Source: Adineta steineri (Eukaryota > Rotifera > Eurotatoria > Adinetida > Adinetidae). Taken from it: 64,000 nt of DNA. The notes beneath the pieces were generated by a model. The model was not told the DNA's origin. It worked only from the letters and a program-made list of their open reading frames with translations, and ran no database searches. Below, piece after piece: positions 35,601 through 49,381 of the stretch. Positions within the stretch are counted from its first letter, which is position 1. Each line of letters opens with the position of its first letter. The DNA lies in contig CAJNOI010000027.1 in assembly GCA_905250115.1 (NCBI GenBank), positions 1 through 64,000 on the forward strand, written 5' to 3'. A program made the position numbers and the translations under genes.

Positions 35601-38600
35601 TACGAACAGTTGGTGAACAAGCACAAGTTTGTGGTATTGATCTTGACCAACGTATACATGATTTATTTCCTATATTAATAAATATGATGCAAGATACATC
35701 AAATTATCGTAAACGTGAAGTAGCATTATGGACAATTGGACAAATTGTTGAAAGTTGCTGTTATGTTATTGAACCATTACAAAAATATCCTATTTTACTT
35801 GATGTACTTTTACAATTTTTAAAATCTGAAGAAACACCATTTCGTCGTGAAACAATACGTGTTCTTGGTTTTCTTGGCGCAATTGATCCTTATCATGTAC
35901 GATCAAGTAATGATCCTTTACGTTCATTATCATATGATGTTAATGATATAACATTAACACATCGTGTTCGTGATGAACCCGATCCAATAGAAATATCTTC
36001 AAATGAACTTTTAGTTGCATCCGGTGCCATATCTTTACATGATTTTTATACAAAAATGGCAATTAATGTTTGTCTTCGTGTATTAAAAGATTCTAATACT
36101 CCACAATTACATTTAAAAGCTGTTCAAGCTATATCAATAATTCTTCAATGGCTTGGAAGTACTTGTACACAATATGTTTCATTAGTTTTACCACGTTTAT
36201 TATCTGTTGTACGTAATACTGATGATAGAAATTTAGTCCCATATTTTCGTCAAATAAATATTATAATAATATCAATAAAAAGTTCTATAACACCGTATGT
36301 TAATGATGTTGTACAATTAATACGTGATTATTGGGATAATCATTCAGAATTACAAATTTTACTTATACAAACAATTGAAGCATTAGCAGCTGCATTAGAT
36401 AGTGAATTTCGTCATTACATACATTTATTATTACCATTTGTTATGAAAACATTTCGTATCGATACAAATAATGTTAATATAAATCAATTATCATCATCAA
36501 ATCCAAATCAAGATAGACAATTAATCTTATCACAAATGTTTTCAACATTAAATAAATTTGGTAAAACATTAAAACCACATTTTAATGTTGTTTTACCATC
36601 AATATTAGATATTGCATCAACAACTTCCTATCCAATTAAATTACGACAAGAAGCATTAGATACAATTGAACAATTAGCTGATAAAGTTTTCTTAAGTGAT
36701 TATGTATCTGCTATATTACAAATCTTATTACGTATTATACGTAAAACAACACAATTACAAATGAAATGTTTAGATATAATATTAATATTAGCACAACAAA
36801 TGGGTAAACATTTTCTTGTATTTAGTTCACTTGTATCCAAAACAATGGATGAAATGAAATTACAACATTCAAAATATGAATTATATATATCCAAATTAAA
36901 AGATTCATCATTTGTTGATGTACAATCAGAAATAATAATTAATTCAAATAATTTATTAAATCAAACAACAGGTGAACAAAAAACAAAAGATGAAAAAATG
37001 TTATATACAATGCGTACAGTTCAATTAAGTGCACATTGGACACAAGCTATGCAAAGAAATGCCAAAGATTTACCAATGTGGTTAAATAAACTTCAACAAC
37101 TTGTTTTAGAACAATCACCTGTTTATCCATTACGTGCTATGGGTACTTGTTTAGCTCAAGTATCACCATCAATTCCACGTGATTTATTTAATGCATCATT
37201 TATATCTTGTTGGAGTGAATTAAATTCTCAAGATCGAGCAAGTTTAACAGCTGCATTAACATATGTTTTATCCGTATGTGATAAACCTGATGTTATACAA
37301 ATAATATTAAATTTAGCTGAATTTCGTAATCATTGTGATTTAAAATTAAAATTAGAACGACAACAAAAAGGAAATAAACGAGGTGAAGATATAAATTTAA
37401 ATGATACAAATGATGAAATAAGCAATGATAAAGAAAAAACAACTAAAAAAGATCAAAATTCCGATAATGATGATGATACAGAAAGATCATTAATTAATAT
37501 TCATTTATTAAGTGAAAAAGCTTTTTCTGTTCGAGCGTATGCTAAAGCTTTAAGATATAAAGAAGAAGAATTTCAAAAACAACAGAATTCATCGGTAAAT
37601 GAAGCATCTATTACATCCGATATTGTTGAATCATTAATTAGTATTAATCATGAATTACAACAATCTGAAGCTGCATATGGTGCATTACAATATGCTAAAC
37701 ATAATAATATTAAAATCAAAGGTCTTTGGTATGAGAAATTAAATCAATGGGAACGAGCATTAAGAAATTATGAATTTTATCGAACAAATGATTCATCTAA
37801 TATGGATATACATATGGGACGTATGAGATGTATGCAAGCACTTGGTTCATGGGCTGATTTAAAAGATTTATCAAGTCAAGTATGGGATTTAACTGAACAA
37901 ATTCGTGATGAACAACCTGCAGCAATGTTACCATTTACAACAAGTTTAATTGATAGAAATTCTGCATCATCAGTATTACATCCTTCGCAAGGTATGATAA
38001 ATGGAAAAGAATTAAAAAAAATTCTTCAACAAAAAATTGCACCTATGGCAACACGTGCAGCATGGAGTCTTGGTGATTTATCTGATATGGAAAAATATTA
38101 TATTCATATACCAGATACGAAATTTGAAGGTGCATATTATCGTGCTGTTGATGCAATTCGAAATGATAATTATAGACAAGCACAAGATTCAATTGATTTA
38201 GCGAGAGAATTATTAGATGTTGAATTAACAACATTAGCTAATGAAAGTTATAATCGAGCATATTCAGCTATGATTAATGCTCAACTTTTATCTGAATTAG
38301 AAGAAGCATGGTATTATAAAATCTTACCTGAACGTCGTCAATCAATATGTGAAATTTGGCAAAAACGTATGCAAGGAAATCAACCAATCATTGATGATTA
38401 TCATCGTTTATTATTAACACATTCACTTTGTTTACCCATGGCACAAGATCTTCAATCTTGGATTAAATTAGCTAATCTTTGTCGTAAATCAAATCGTTTA
38501 ACAATGGCTGATTTTATATTTAAAGAACTTGCTCATACAGTATTAACTGATCAAACAAATATTAATCGTGATATATCAATAGTAAGTTCAAATACCTATC

Positions 38601-41600
38601 AAAGTCAAACATCCCATCATTTTAATGTTCAAGCAACAACAACACCAGCATTTTCAATTCCATCACAACAAAATTATTATCATCCATCATTAATTGATCA
38701 ACAATTAGTTAAATATGAAAAAGCTAAATATGATTGGCATTGTTTAGTTGCAACACGTGAACGTCTTTTACTTGAAAGACAAAATCGTAAACAAGTTTTT
38801 AATAATGAAAATACACCAATTATTGAAAATAGTCATGCTGCAACTTCAATGCCATCATCATCATCATCTGCTAGTATATCAACATCAGTATCAGCAAATA
38901 TTGAAATTACAAATTTCAAACTTGAACAAAATCGTCAAGAACAATTTAAATTAATTGAAGAAATGAAAGAAATGGTTACGAAAACATGTTTACCTGCATT
39001 AGATCATTTAAGAAAACAAGCAGCAACAACAACTGGAAATGTTCAACAACAAAATATTATTACAACAAGTGGAGGTACAACACCAGCTATTACAGGAACA
39101 ACATTAACTGGACAAACTCAAACTATTGGTGGTGCTGGACCACAAATAACGCCACTATTAATAACAACAACAACAGCAACACCACCATTAAATTCTACTG
39201 CATTTTCTTTAATGACAACAACATCCTTATCAACATCATCTCAACCAATAAATCAACGTGAACAACGTCTTCGTCAATTAATATCAAAATGTTATTTACG
39301 ATTAGGTACATGGCAACATGAATTATTTGGTATGACTGATGAATTAACATTAACTGAAATTATGAAAAATTATGAACATGCTTGGACATATGATGAATCA
39401 AATTATAAAGCATGGAATGCTTATGCTGTACTTAATTATGATGCTGTCAATCATTTTAAACAACGTATACAAGATTTATCACGTAATAATCAACCATTAA
39501 AACCACCATCTTCACCATCAGTAGTTGTTGTTGTTGATAATGTAACATCACCATCACGTCAACAACCACAACCACCATTAACACCACCACCACCACCAAC
39601 ACAAATAACAACTTCTCAACAATCAAATCTTGATGCATCAAATGAAACTTATCCACAATTAACAGCAAAAATGATACATTGTACAATTCCAGCTGTAAAA
39701 GGTTTACTTAAATCAATTTTACTTTCAAAAGCTAAACATTGTTTACAAGATACTCTTCGTTTATTAACACTTTGGTTTGAATATGGACAATATCGTGAAG
39801 TACACGAAGCACTTGTTGAAGGTATTCGTACAGTACCTGTTGAAGTATGGTTACAAGTTTTACCACAATTAATTGCACGTATTGATTCTCCAAGACCATT
39901 AGTTCATCAATTAATACGACATTTACTTATTGATGTTGGTCGGCAACATCCTCAAGCTTTAATCTATCCATTAGTTGTTGCATCAAAATCAGTTGTACGT
40001 GAACGTGAACTTGCAGCAAATAGAGTTTTAAATAATATGAGAGAACATAGTCATACACTTGTACAACAAGCTATGGTTGTTAGTGAAGAATTAATACGAA
40101 TTTCAATTTTATGGCATGAAAAATGGCATGAAGGTTTAGAAGAAGCATCAAGACAATATTTTGGTGAACGAAGTATACCAGGTATGATTGAAACATTAGA
40201 ACCATTACATGCAGCAATTGAACGTGGAAGTACAACATTAAATGAACGTACATTTCTTGATTCATATAGTAATGATTTATCTCAAGCTCATGAATGTATT
40301 CGTCGTTTTCAACGAACTAAAGATCAACGTGAATTACATCAAGCATGGGATCTTTATCATCAAGTATTTAAACGTATTCATGCTCAATTACCAAATATAA
40401 CATCACTTGAATTAGATTATGTTTCACCACGATTAGCAACACATTGTCGTGATTTAGAATTAGCTGTTCCAGGTACATATGAACCACATAAACCACCGAT
40501 TACAATTCGAAGTGTTCATTCTCGTATAACAGTTATAACATCAAAACAACGACCAAGAAAAATTAGTATAACAGGTTCAGATGGTTTTGAATATGTATTT
40601 TTATTAAAAGGACATGAAGATTTAAGACAAGATGAACGTGTTATGCAATTATTTGGTTTAGTTAATGAGTTTCTTTCAGCTAATGATGAAACACGTCGTC
40701 GAAATTTTATTATTCAACGTTATCCAGTTATACCATTAGCACCAAATAATGGTTTACTTGGTTGGGTTGCTCACTGTGATACATTTCATGCATTAATCAA
40801 AGAACATCGTGAAAAAGCGCGTATTATGCTTAATGCTGAACATCGTTATATGCAAGCAAAAGCTCCACATTATGATCAATTACCATTAATTAATAAAGTT
40901 GAAGTTTTTGAATATGCATTGAATTTATTAGAAGGTGATGATTTAGCTAAGATTCTATGGCATAAGAGTTCAAGTGCTGAAATATGGTTAGATAGACGAT
41001 CAAATTATACAAGATCGTTAGCAGTTATGTCAATGGTAAGATAAAATAGTGATTCTATTTGAATATATATATCAATATATATATTCAATAAAGGTTTTAG
41101 CTTAATATATAAAAAGTACTTTCGGAAAACATTCCAGTTATGAATAACACGTACGTTTGTAAAGCAAATATTTGATGTCTATGATTTTTTTTTCTTGACG
41201 CTTTACAAATAATTGTAAATTGAGATGATGTTATTTCCTTCAATGAATATTTTCCAAAAAAAGTTAATACATAAATATCATATCATTATTTTCTATAGTT
41301 GTCTAGAAAGATAAATATAGTAATTGTCAACAACTTCATCTTATTGCCATAATGGATTGCTTGTTTAAACATTTCATAATTATTTATGAATAAAAAACAA
41401 ATCTTAAAAAAGCAACTGAAGGACAGACAACATATTTGTATAGAATATAATATGAGGATTGATATTTTGTGTTATTACTTTTGAATTAATAGAAAAAATA
41501 TTTCTATTTAATGATTTTGCTTTTTTTAGGTTGGTTATATATTAGGTTTAGGTGATCGTCATCCATCAAATTTAATGCTTGATCGTGCTAGTGGAAAAGT

Positions 41601-42264
41601 TGTTCATATAGATTTTGGTGATTGTTTTGAAGTTGCAATGACAAGAGAAAAATTCCCAGAAAAAATTCCATTCCGTTTAACACGTATGCTACGCAAAGCA
41701 ATGGAAGTAACAGGAATTGATGGAACATTTCGTATGACATGTGAACATGTTATGGATGTATTACGAAAGAATCGTGATAGTCTTATGGCTGTTTTAGAAG
41801 CATTTATTCATGATCCATTATTGAATTGGCGTTTATTAGAAATTAATAATGAACAAAATGGTGGAACATCAAGTGTAAGTAATAAATCACCTCAAACAGG
41901 TCAACCACAACAAGCACATTATCAACCACATTTATCAACAGTTAATGAAGAAGATAATGAACATGAAAGTACAATTGGTGGTACAACACAACAACAACAA
42001 AATGTTCAACAACAAAATCTTGTAACACAACCGGGTAGAACAATACGAGCCGTTGAAATAATGACTCGTGTACGAGAAAAATTAACAGGAAGTGATTTTC
42101 ATCGAGAACAACCTGTGGATATTCCAACACAAGTTGAATTACTTATTAAACAAGCAACAAGTCATGAAAATTTATGCCAGTAAGTATTTCATGTTTTAAA
42201 TGAATATGTTTTTTGAAGAATATTTTCTTTTAGATCGTATATTGGTTGGTGCCCATTTTGGTAA
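32697..42264 (+). CDS. MTOR: Serine/threonine kinase mTOR
   Basis: About eleven exons coding for roughly 2,850 aa by my splice model, longer than the human 2,549. One exon of about 7 kb, from just before 34080 to 41035, carries most of the protein. Order: N-terminal HEAT repeats, FAT domain, FRB helix bundle ([20 protein letters not shown] to [14 protein letters not shown]), kinase with [17 protein letters not shown], catalytic loop GDRHPSN and HIDFGD, and the FATC end [13 protein letters not shown]. The rapamycin-contact residues Leu2031, Ser2035, Phe2039, Trp2101 and Phe2108 (human numbers) are kept, while Tyr2105 is His. Extra length comes from Gln/Ser/Thr/Pro-rich inserts, for example near 34580-34640, 39010-39250 and 39480-39640. 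A 494-bp intron (41036-41529) splits the kinase domain before the catalytic loop. mTOR controls growth in response to nutrients as part of TORC1 and TORC2. Confidence 0.96.
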
Positions 42265-42704
42265 ATATGTATTTTTTCTTTTCCGTGTTGTCTACGATTT
42301 TTATATGTATATACTCCTTCTTTTTTTCTTTTTTTCTTTTTTTTTTGCTAAACGAAAATAAAACTTTTAAATCGAATGATATGATTTGAATCAATGTCGA
42401 TTTTCATTTTATTGATTAAGATTATTTTATGTTATTCATCTTTTTTTTTCTTCTTTTTGACACAAAAAAAATATTCATACTGAAAGGTAACAAACATATT
42501 ATGTTTTTTCTTCTTCTTATTTATTAAAAACATGGAGAAAAGCAAAAGATTGGCATATATATTTATATGATATTTCCTTTTTGTTTAAAAATTGATTTTT
42601 TGTCAAATATCTATAATGTAATGGAACAAAATGAAAAAATAAATACTAATAGTCAATATATACAGACGATCAAAAATTCGATAATTATTAATAAGATAAA
42701 AGTT
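42265..42704. other. Convergent 3' intergenic region
   Basis: About 440 bp between the 3' ends of MTOR and the LC8-domain gene. It is T-rich with CTTTTTTT runs and an AATAAA near 42356 that suits MTOR polyadenylation. Confidence 0.6.
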
Positions 42705-43502
42705 TTAAGAACCACTTTTAAAAAGTAAAATTGATAGTGGACCTTTTGTTAAATAAATAAACCCATTCATTTCATGTGTTACATAGGAACTAAATTGTCT
42801 TCCAACAATACAATGCCAACATGATGAAAATGTTTTATCAGCTGAACGTTTAAGAAAACCAGCTAATTCACGTTGATTATTTAAATCATATTTACGAAAT
42901 GATGATCGAACTAATTCAAGCATTTCTTGTTCATTTGTAGCTGATAAATCAGTTGATTTGACTATTAAATCATCATCCTGTTCACTACGTCGTACGTGTT
43001 GTTGTTGTTGTTGTGATGGTGGTGGTTGTTGTTGTTGTCTATATGAATTATCATTATTATTTGTACCAAGTCGTGATGATGAATTATAAACAGACGGTTG
43101 AGATCGATATGTTTGATTTTGTCCATTAAGTAAATCATCATATGAATTTGTTCGTATATTTCCGATTGGATTATTTGAACGATACATATCATTATCAGCA
43201 ATTTGAGAACGATAAGGAGTTGATTGATATGTATTTGTATTTGAATCATTTGATAAATTATTATTATAATTACTCGTATATTTTCTTGATGGTGTTGTTG
43301 GACGTATTGGTATTGATGCTAAAGATGAAATACTATTTGAATAAGCTGTATTTGTACCTCGTAAGGATTGATTGCCATCATCCATTGTTTGATAAGAATT
43401 ATAATTTAGTCTAGTTGAAGGTTGATGTTGGTAATTTGTCGATTCTACTCCGAATGTTGGTGTTCGAACAGGTGAAGATGATGAATAGGTAGATGTATAC
43501 AT
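42705..43502 (-). CDS. Dynein light chain LC8 domain with long disordered N-terminal extension
   Basis: One uninterrupted frame of 265 aa. The last 85 or so residues are an LC8 (DYNLL) domain: LRKYDL-type helix (SSFRKYDLNNQRELAGFLKR), then SSCWHCIVGRQFSSYVTHEM, FIYLTKGPLSILLFKSGS. WHCIVG, SYVTHE and LLFKSG are the family hallmarks. LC8 dimers hold together dynein and many other complexes. The first 175 or so residues are low-complexity (Ser, Asn, Tyr, Gln) with poly-Gln/Pro runs, where typical LC8 is only about 89 aa. I see no canonical TQT-type LC8-binding motif in the extension. No intron is needed. The extension carries weakly repeated YRS/YQS motifs such as TPYRSQ, DMYRSN and QTYRSQ. Confidence 0.8.
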   Translation of the reverse strand: MYTSTYSSSSPVRTPTFGVESTNYQHQPSTRLNYNSYQTMDDGNQSLRGTNTAYSNSISSLASIPIRPTTPSRKYTSNYNNNLSNDSNTNTYQSTPYRSQIADNDMYRSNNPIGNIRTNSYDDLLNGQNQTYRSQPSVYNSSSRLGTNNNDNSYRQQQQPPPSQQQQQHVRRSEQDDDLIVKSTDLSATNEQEMLELVRSSFRKYDLNNQRELAGFLKRSADKTFSSCWHCIVGRQFSSYVTHEMNGFIYLTKGPLSILLFKSGS

Positions 43503-46370
43503 ATCGGAACGATATACGATGTTGCCTGTTTTATATGTACGTATATATATATATGTGTATGTATGTATATATATTTATATAGATGTGTGTATATGTTCTC
43601 CTTTTCTTTCTTTGTGTTCTTTTACCTGTTCTCTCTATGCCTTAGTTTGCATATTAATAGCGAGAGAAAAATGGAGCATTTGTTGCCGTAGCTATCGAGC
43701 CAAAAATTTTAAATATAGGACACAAGTTTAATTGCATATTTTGATTCAATTTAATGTATTCATATATCTAGTAACGAACGATAATATAAGAATTATAATG
43801 ATAATGAATGTTTGAACGTTAAAGACAAGAAAGGAGAAAAAAAAGAAATATTAATGATGGGGAAATAAGGGGGCTTTTTTTCTTACCTAGAGACAGTCGA
43901 GGAACCAGGACAACGCGATGGAAAAAAGAGAATCTCCGTTTATTACTCTTTTTTTTTATTCCTTTTCGGGTTTACTAGCCAGGAAGAAGAAGAAGAAGAA
44001 GAAGAAAAAAACCCCAAGAGAGAAAATTATTAAATATGAAAAAAATACTGTTTGAAGAAAGTAACATTGAAACATATAAGATCCCTTGATATAAAATTTT
44101 CTTCTTGACAAGAATTGAATATGATATGCACACTTACTCTCACTTATGCTTGAGTATACTTATAACTTGAAAATCTTTACTTTATTTCATACAAAAACAA
44201 TCCTCTTATATATACATATACATTCAAAGTAAAATACTTTCGAAGAATAGAAAATGATCGTTTGTAAATGTTATTTTACTATTTTATACATATATAAAAA
44301 AAAGTACCTTTTGCATCTGTTTATCCATAATGACAACCACCTGAATATATGTATGTATTTGTCCACGAGAGAAACAAGGTCAATCATGCAGATAAAAGAG
44401 AGTATCTTGTTGATTATTAATCAGTTAGACGAACACATGTCATCTACTAGCAAACATATGTATATCGTATATAATTGTTATACATCAAGGATATGTTATC
44501 TTTTATTATCAATCTCAATCAAATCATTTTTCAATACAAAAGAAAATCATTTATTGATTAAATATCTGATAATCTAGCTCTTTTTTATTTTAATTTCATT
44601 ATTCTTTTTTTTTTTTGATTTCAAGATTATTATTTTTACACTTCAAAGTCATCTTATGATAATGACTATATAAAACTTCATCAATCATCACACCTGTCAT
44701 CACCTATTGAAGAGACATCGTCGATTTCTAGTTTTCTCTTTTTTTTTGCTCAATTTCTTATGTAATAAATATATATGTATAAATATGTAAGATTAAAAGA
44801 ACTTCATTTAGTTGAATGTCACTTTCACATCGGATTACAAGTGTATAAAAGTAACCTTGACACAATGTATCGAAATTTTTTTTGAAAAAATACATTTATA
44901 TATGCATAAGCATTACACGCCTACATTCTATTTGACAAGTGCATATGCATACACAATAAAGTGTTATATGACATGAGTACTAGTCGCATTTATATATATA
45001 TCTATGTATATGCATATCGATTAACAACATATGTATGGCGTTAATCCAATGAAGTGAACCGTTTAATTATATACATCGTTTCAAGTATCGTAAGAATAAT
45101 AAGGTTAAGAAAGATATTCGTGTTGTAAATGTAAACGCGTCTTTACTATTTATTTATGTATAAGATATAGTATGTTATAGCAAACGAATGATTGTCTACG
45201 AAAAAAAAAACAGTTGACATTCAAAACATTGATTATTAATTATAAAAATTATCGTTAGAAGATTTTATTTGTCATGATATTTTTCAATCGTAATGTTATT
45301 ATCATTTGATCTTAAATTAATTATACCTTATAAGAATTATACTCTATCATTAAATAGATGAATATAATTAGTATAACTGTTAAATCGAATGTTACACTTT
45401 TATAATGATATGTATACGTCTTTGAATTCTTTAGCCCTTTTCTATTAATATAACTTGTTAAAAATAGTTTTATTAAATATTCAATATTTTAATTGAAATC
45501 TCTTTATAAAAACATTTAGTTCATTGACAATTACATAAATTATATATGTATGATTATATGCAATATTTAATACCTTCTATGAATAATATATACGTTCATT
45601 AGCTGAATTTTTCTACATCATCTACCGACTAAATCAAGTGTAGTATGAATATGATGCTAATAGTAAAACTACTGTTCTGATTGTTTTTATTGACGCTATA
45701 GTATTGGGCTATAACACATTTTTTTTCTATGAATAATTAAGAAATAATAATTTATTAGCAAGAATCGTTTGTTTTTATTTTTGTATTTCACAGATGAAGG
45801 ACAGTATTCTTCAGGCTAAAATAAATCGGCGATTGTATTTTTTTATACTGAAAAAATATTAAGTAAATATATGTACAGATTTGAAGGGTAACATATGTAT
45901 AGAATAAATATAAGTGATGCTATTGTATATAGATTTTAAGTATAAAAAAGAATCAAAATATCATATTTCCTTAGCAAAGAATACAATAAGTTTAAATTAT
46001 TAGTTTACAATAAAAACAAAAAGTAGATTTTGACATTTCTGTATTGAAAAACAATGACAATATGTTCCTGCTATTATCTATATGAATATTCTTCCACCTG
46101 CTGTCGCCATCTATTCTAATTTTAAAAAATCAAAACTAAGTTTATTCAATTTTAATTTTCTTATACAATTAATTAATGACTATGAAAAAATAAATTTGTT
46201 GAAAAACCTTTTTTTTATTAACTATCCTTGGTTTTCTAATCTGGTTCGTAGATTATTTCAGAAATAAAAACTAAAGGCTAAAGCTACTCAAATACATGCA
46301 TGATCAATCAACGCAGGTTTTCTTTCCATTGTATAATAGCGAATAAGAAAGAAAAAAAATAATAACAGTA
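43503..46370. other. Long divergent intergenic region, simple repeats only
   Basis: About 2.9 kb between the starts of the LC8 gene (minus) and importin alpha (plus). It holds a TA/TG-rich microsatellite at about 43541-43585, a (GAA)n tract at 43982-44006, and AT-rich sequence. The frames at 44254-44577 and 46082-46267 are Ile/Leu/Tyr-rich chance products. Confidence 0.6.
43982..44006. repeat. (GAA)n microsatellite
   Basis: Eight near-perfect GAA units upstream of the LC8-domain gene. Confidence 0.85.
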
Positions 46371-48646
46371 ATGGATTCATCAGCATCTAAAAATGCTCAT
46401 ACACGTTTAAATTCATATAAACATCATGGAAAAGATCCCGACGAACTTCGACGTCGACGAAATCAATATAATGTCACACTTCGAAAAGTACATATTTTAC
46501 TTTAAAAAATTAAACGACATCAAGGTTTCTTTTTTCTTCCAGACGAAACGTGATGAACAAATTCAAGTTAAACGTAATTTTCCTGCGGATGATAATATGT
46601 CAGATGGTTCGGAAGAAGATCGAAAACCAAGCCATGATTTTGATCTTGATGATCTTGCTCTAAAATCTAAAAGTGATGATCCAACAGTACGTCTAGATGC
46701 TATACGTTCAGCAAGAAAACTTTTATCTATTGATTGTAATCCTCCTATTGATAAATTAATACAATCAAATTTTTTACCAATATTTGTTCAATATTTAACC
46801 TACGATAAATATCCAGATTTACAATTTGAAGCAGCTTGGGCATTGACAAATATTGCATCAGGTAGTTCATATCAAACACAAGCTGTTGCTGATGCAGATG
46901 CCTTACCACCTTTATTATATCTTCTAAATTCGCGACATTCAAATGTATGTGAACAAGCAGTATGGGCATTAGGAAATCTTATTGGTAAAAAACGAAATAC
47001 TTTTTCTTCTAAACTCTATCGTTTATTTATATAATGATTGAAGGTGATGGTCCAGCATTACGTGATTATGCAGTTCAATTAGGTGTGATTAAGCCATTAG
47101 TTGAATTTCTTAAAAAAGATGTACCTGTTAGTTTTCTTCGAAATGTTACATGGGTTATTGTTAATCTTTGTCGTCATAAAGAACCACCATTAGCCGTAGG
47201 TGCTATTCAAGAACTTTTACCAGCTTTAAAATATTTACTTGCCTTTCAAGATACAAATGTATGTAGAAGAGGATTGTTTAGGTTAAAGTATATATTTTTT
47301 TGTGTTTTATTCTACTAGATTCTTGTAGATTGTACATGGGCATTAGCTTATCTTCTTGATTGTGGAAATGAAGTAATTCAGGTAAAGAATTTTTGTAAAA
47401 AAAAAGAAAATTTTTATTATAAATATTTGTGAAGGTTATTACTGATTCAGGTGTATTACCACAGATTATTAAATTTTTAAATCATGATGAAATTAAAATT
47501 GTTACACCTGGTAAAGATTTTTTCAGTTTTTAATTAATACTTATTTGATTAATTTAGCATTGAGAGCAATTGGTAATGTTGTAACAGGTACTGATGAGCA
47601 AACACAATTAGTTTTAAATCATGGTGCTCTTAATTATTTTCCAAAATTATTTAAATCCAAAAAAGAAAAACTTAATAAAGTAAGATTTTTTTATCCTAAA
47701 CAAAATTAGATTGAAAAATTTAATATGATGAATAATCTGGAGAGAAATGAATAGATTTTATGACTATAGGTCAATATTTTTTCTTCATCAACGTAAAAGA
47801 ATTTGAATAATATAACTCTATATCAGTATTAGCAGATACTTAAAAAGAATGAGAGAAAATCGGATGTTACATATAAAGAGCCGAATGATTTCTTCAATCA
47901 TGTTTGTGTTAGTAGTGTATATAAAATAAAACATTTAGGAATCTGTTTGGTTTTTATCGAATATAACAGCTGGTAATCAACAACAAATACAAGCTGTCCT
48001 TGATGCACAATTAATTTCTGATGTCATTCATCATTTACAATATGTTCGTATAAATATATAAACTCTCTTCCTTTCAAAACAAAAATCTTTCTTAGAGTGG
48101 AATTCAAATACAAAAAGAAGCAGCATGGTGTATATCAAATTTAACGATGAGTGGTTCACCAGACCAAATTCAATATATAATTGATCAACATGTTATACCA
48201 GCGCTTTGGTTCGATGAATATTTTATATATTTATTTTATTGTTCTTTGTTTCTAGTAATTTATTACAACAACCAGATACTCAAGTGTTACAAGTTTGTCT
48301 TGATGCTCTACATAATATTCTTAAACAATCATCTGCAATTAAACTTGAATCAATTACAAGAGAAATTGAAGAATGTGGAGGTCTTGATAAAATCGAACGT
48401 TTACAAACACATTCAAATGGAGATATATATAAACAATCTTATGAAATAATTGATAAATTCTTTTCAAATGAAGCTGTAAGATAAAAGCAAAATTTCTTTC
48501 GATAAAAACCAAATTTTCGTTTTTTCTAGGATGATGAAGATATTTCATCAATGAATCCAACATTGAATACTAATAATGAATTTTCATTTGGAAATTCTCA
48601 TTCAAATACATCGACTAATAATAATAATGAACGTTTTAATTTTTAA
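46371..48646 (+). CDS. KPNA4: Importin subunit alpha (KPNA3/KPNA4 class)
   Basis: About nine exons, roughly 520 aa. The N-terminal importin-beta-binding region is basic ([20 protein letters not shown]). It is followed by Armadillo repeats with the standard NLS-groove signatures [67 protein letters not shown] and [16 protein letters not shown]. The C-terminus ends NNNNERFNF after GNSHSN, like the FGFN...FQF end of KPNA3/4. Importin alpha binds nuclear localisation signals and hands cargo to importin beta. The match to KPNA3/4 is clearly better than to KPNA1 or KPNA2 classes by eye, while KPNA3 against KPNA4 cannot be decided. Exons are compact except for one intron of about 260 bp (about 47681-47939). 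Confidence 0.93.
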
Positions 48647-49381
48647 AATATTTCTTCAGTTCCCTTCTTTTTTTTTATATTCGATAATTGCTACAACAAA
48701 GAAAAAAAACTAGATTGTTTTTTGTATGAAATACGATTATATTGTTTTTGAAAATTTTGAATAAAAAAATTAACAGTACTCATATTGTTTTAATATTAAT
48801 GAAAAGTTTTTAATCGAAAAAAATATATTTACTGACTTCTATTGCCATCTATGTTGAACTTTTCTGATGTTAGAAAAGCTATTTTATAACTGTAATTTTT
48901 AGAAATATAGAATAAATCATTAATATTTTTTTTCCGTAAGATATAAAGTCAAATAAATCTATTGGTATAAAATAATAATTGGTAGTTTTTAAAAAAATGA
49001 ACAAAATGATATTACTATCACACGAAAATGAAAATTTAATTTGATTGGTTTTATTTTGTCTTTCTTTGATATATTTCTTTTTATAGATTGTTATCATTTG
49101 ATTGATAGTAGAATTCAATATAGTTAACATTTTTTAGGTGATGGTTTGATATAATAGAATCGATACAGGTATATTCATACTCTTGTTTTACTTATATCGT
49201 CTGAGAATTTCATGAATAATATTTATCTTGACTTCGCCTATGAATGAAAGTGATGTATTCGAAATTGTCAAGAGAAGAATACTATTCAACTATAGGTTTG
49301 AATATTTCGTTTAATAAATAAGAAAATATTTTAGAGTTATTTACTACTAGGTCTCGTATTAATAAAACTTTTTTTTCTTTG
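48647..49381. other. Convergent intergenic region
   Basis: About 0.7 kb between importin alpha and the minus-strand orphan membrane gene. Includes an AATAAAAAA signal near 48760 and a spurious minus frame (48879-49130). Nothing else seen. Confidence 0.6.

Noticed and set aside
44254-44577. 107-codon plus-strand frame
   Set aside because: Tyr/Ile/Leu-rich chance frame in AT-rich sequence, no splice partner, no domain.
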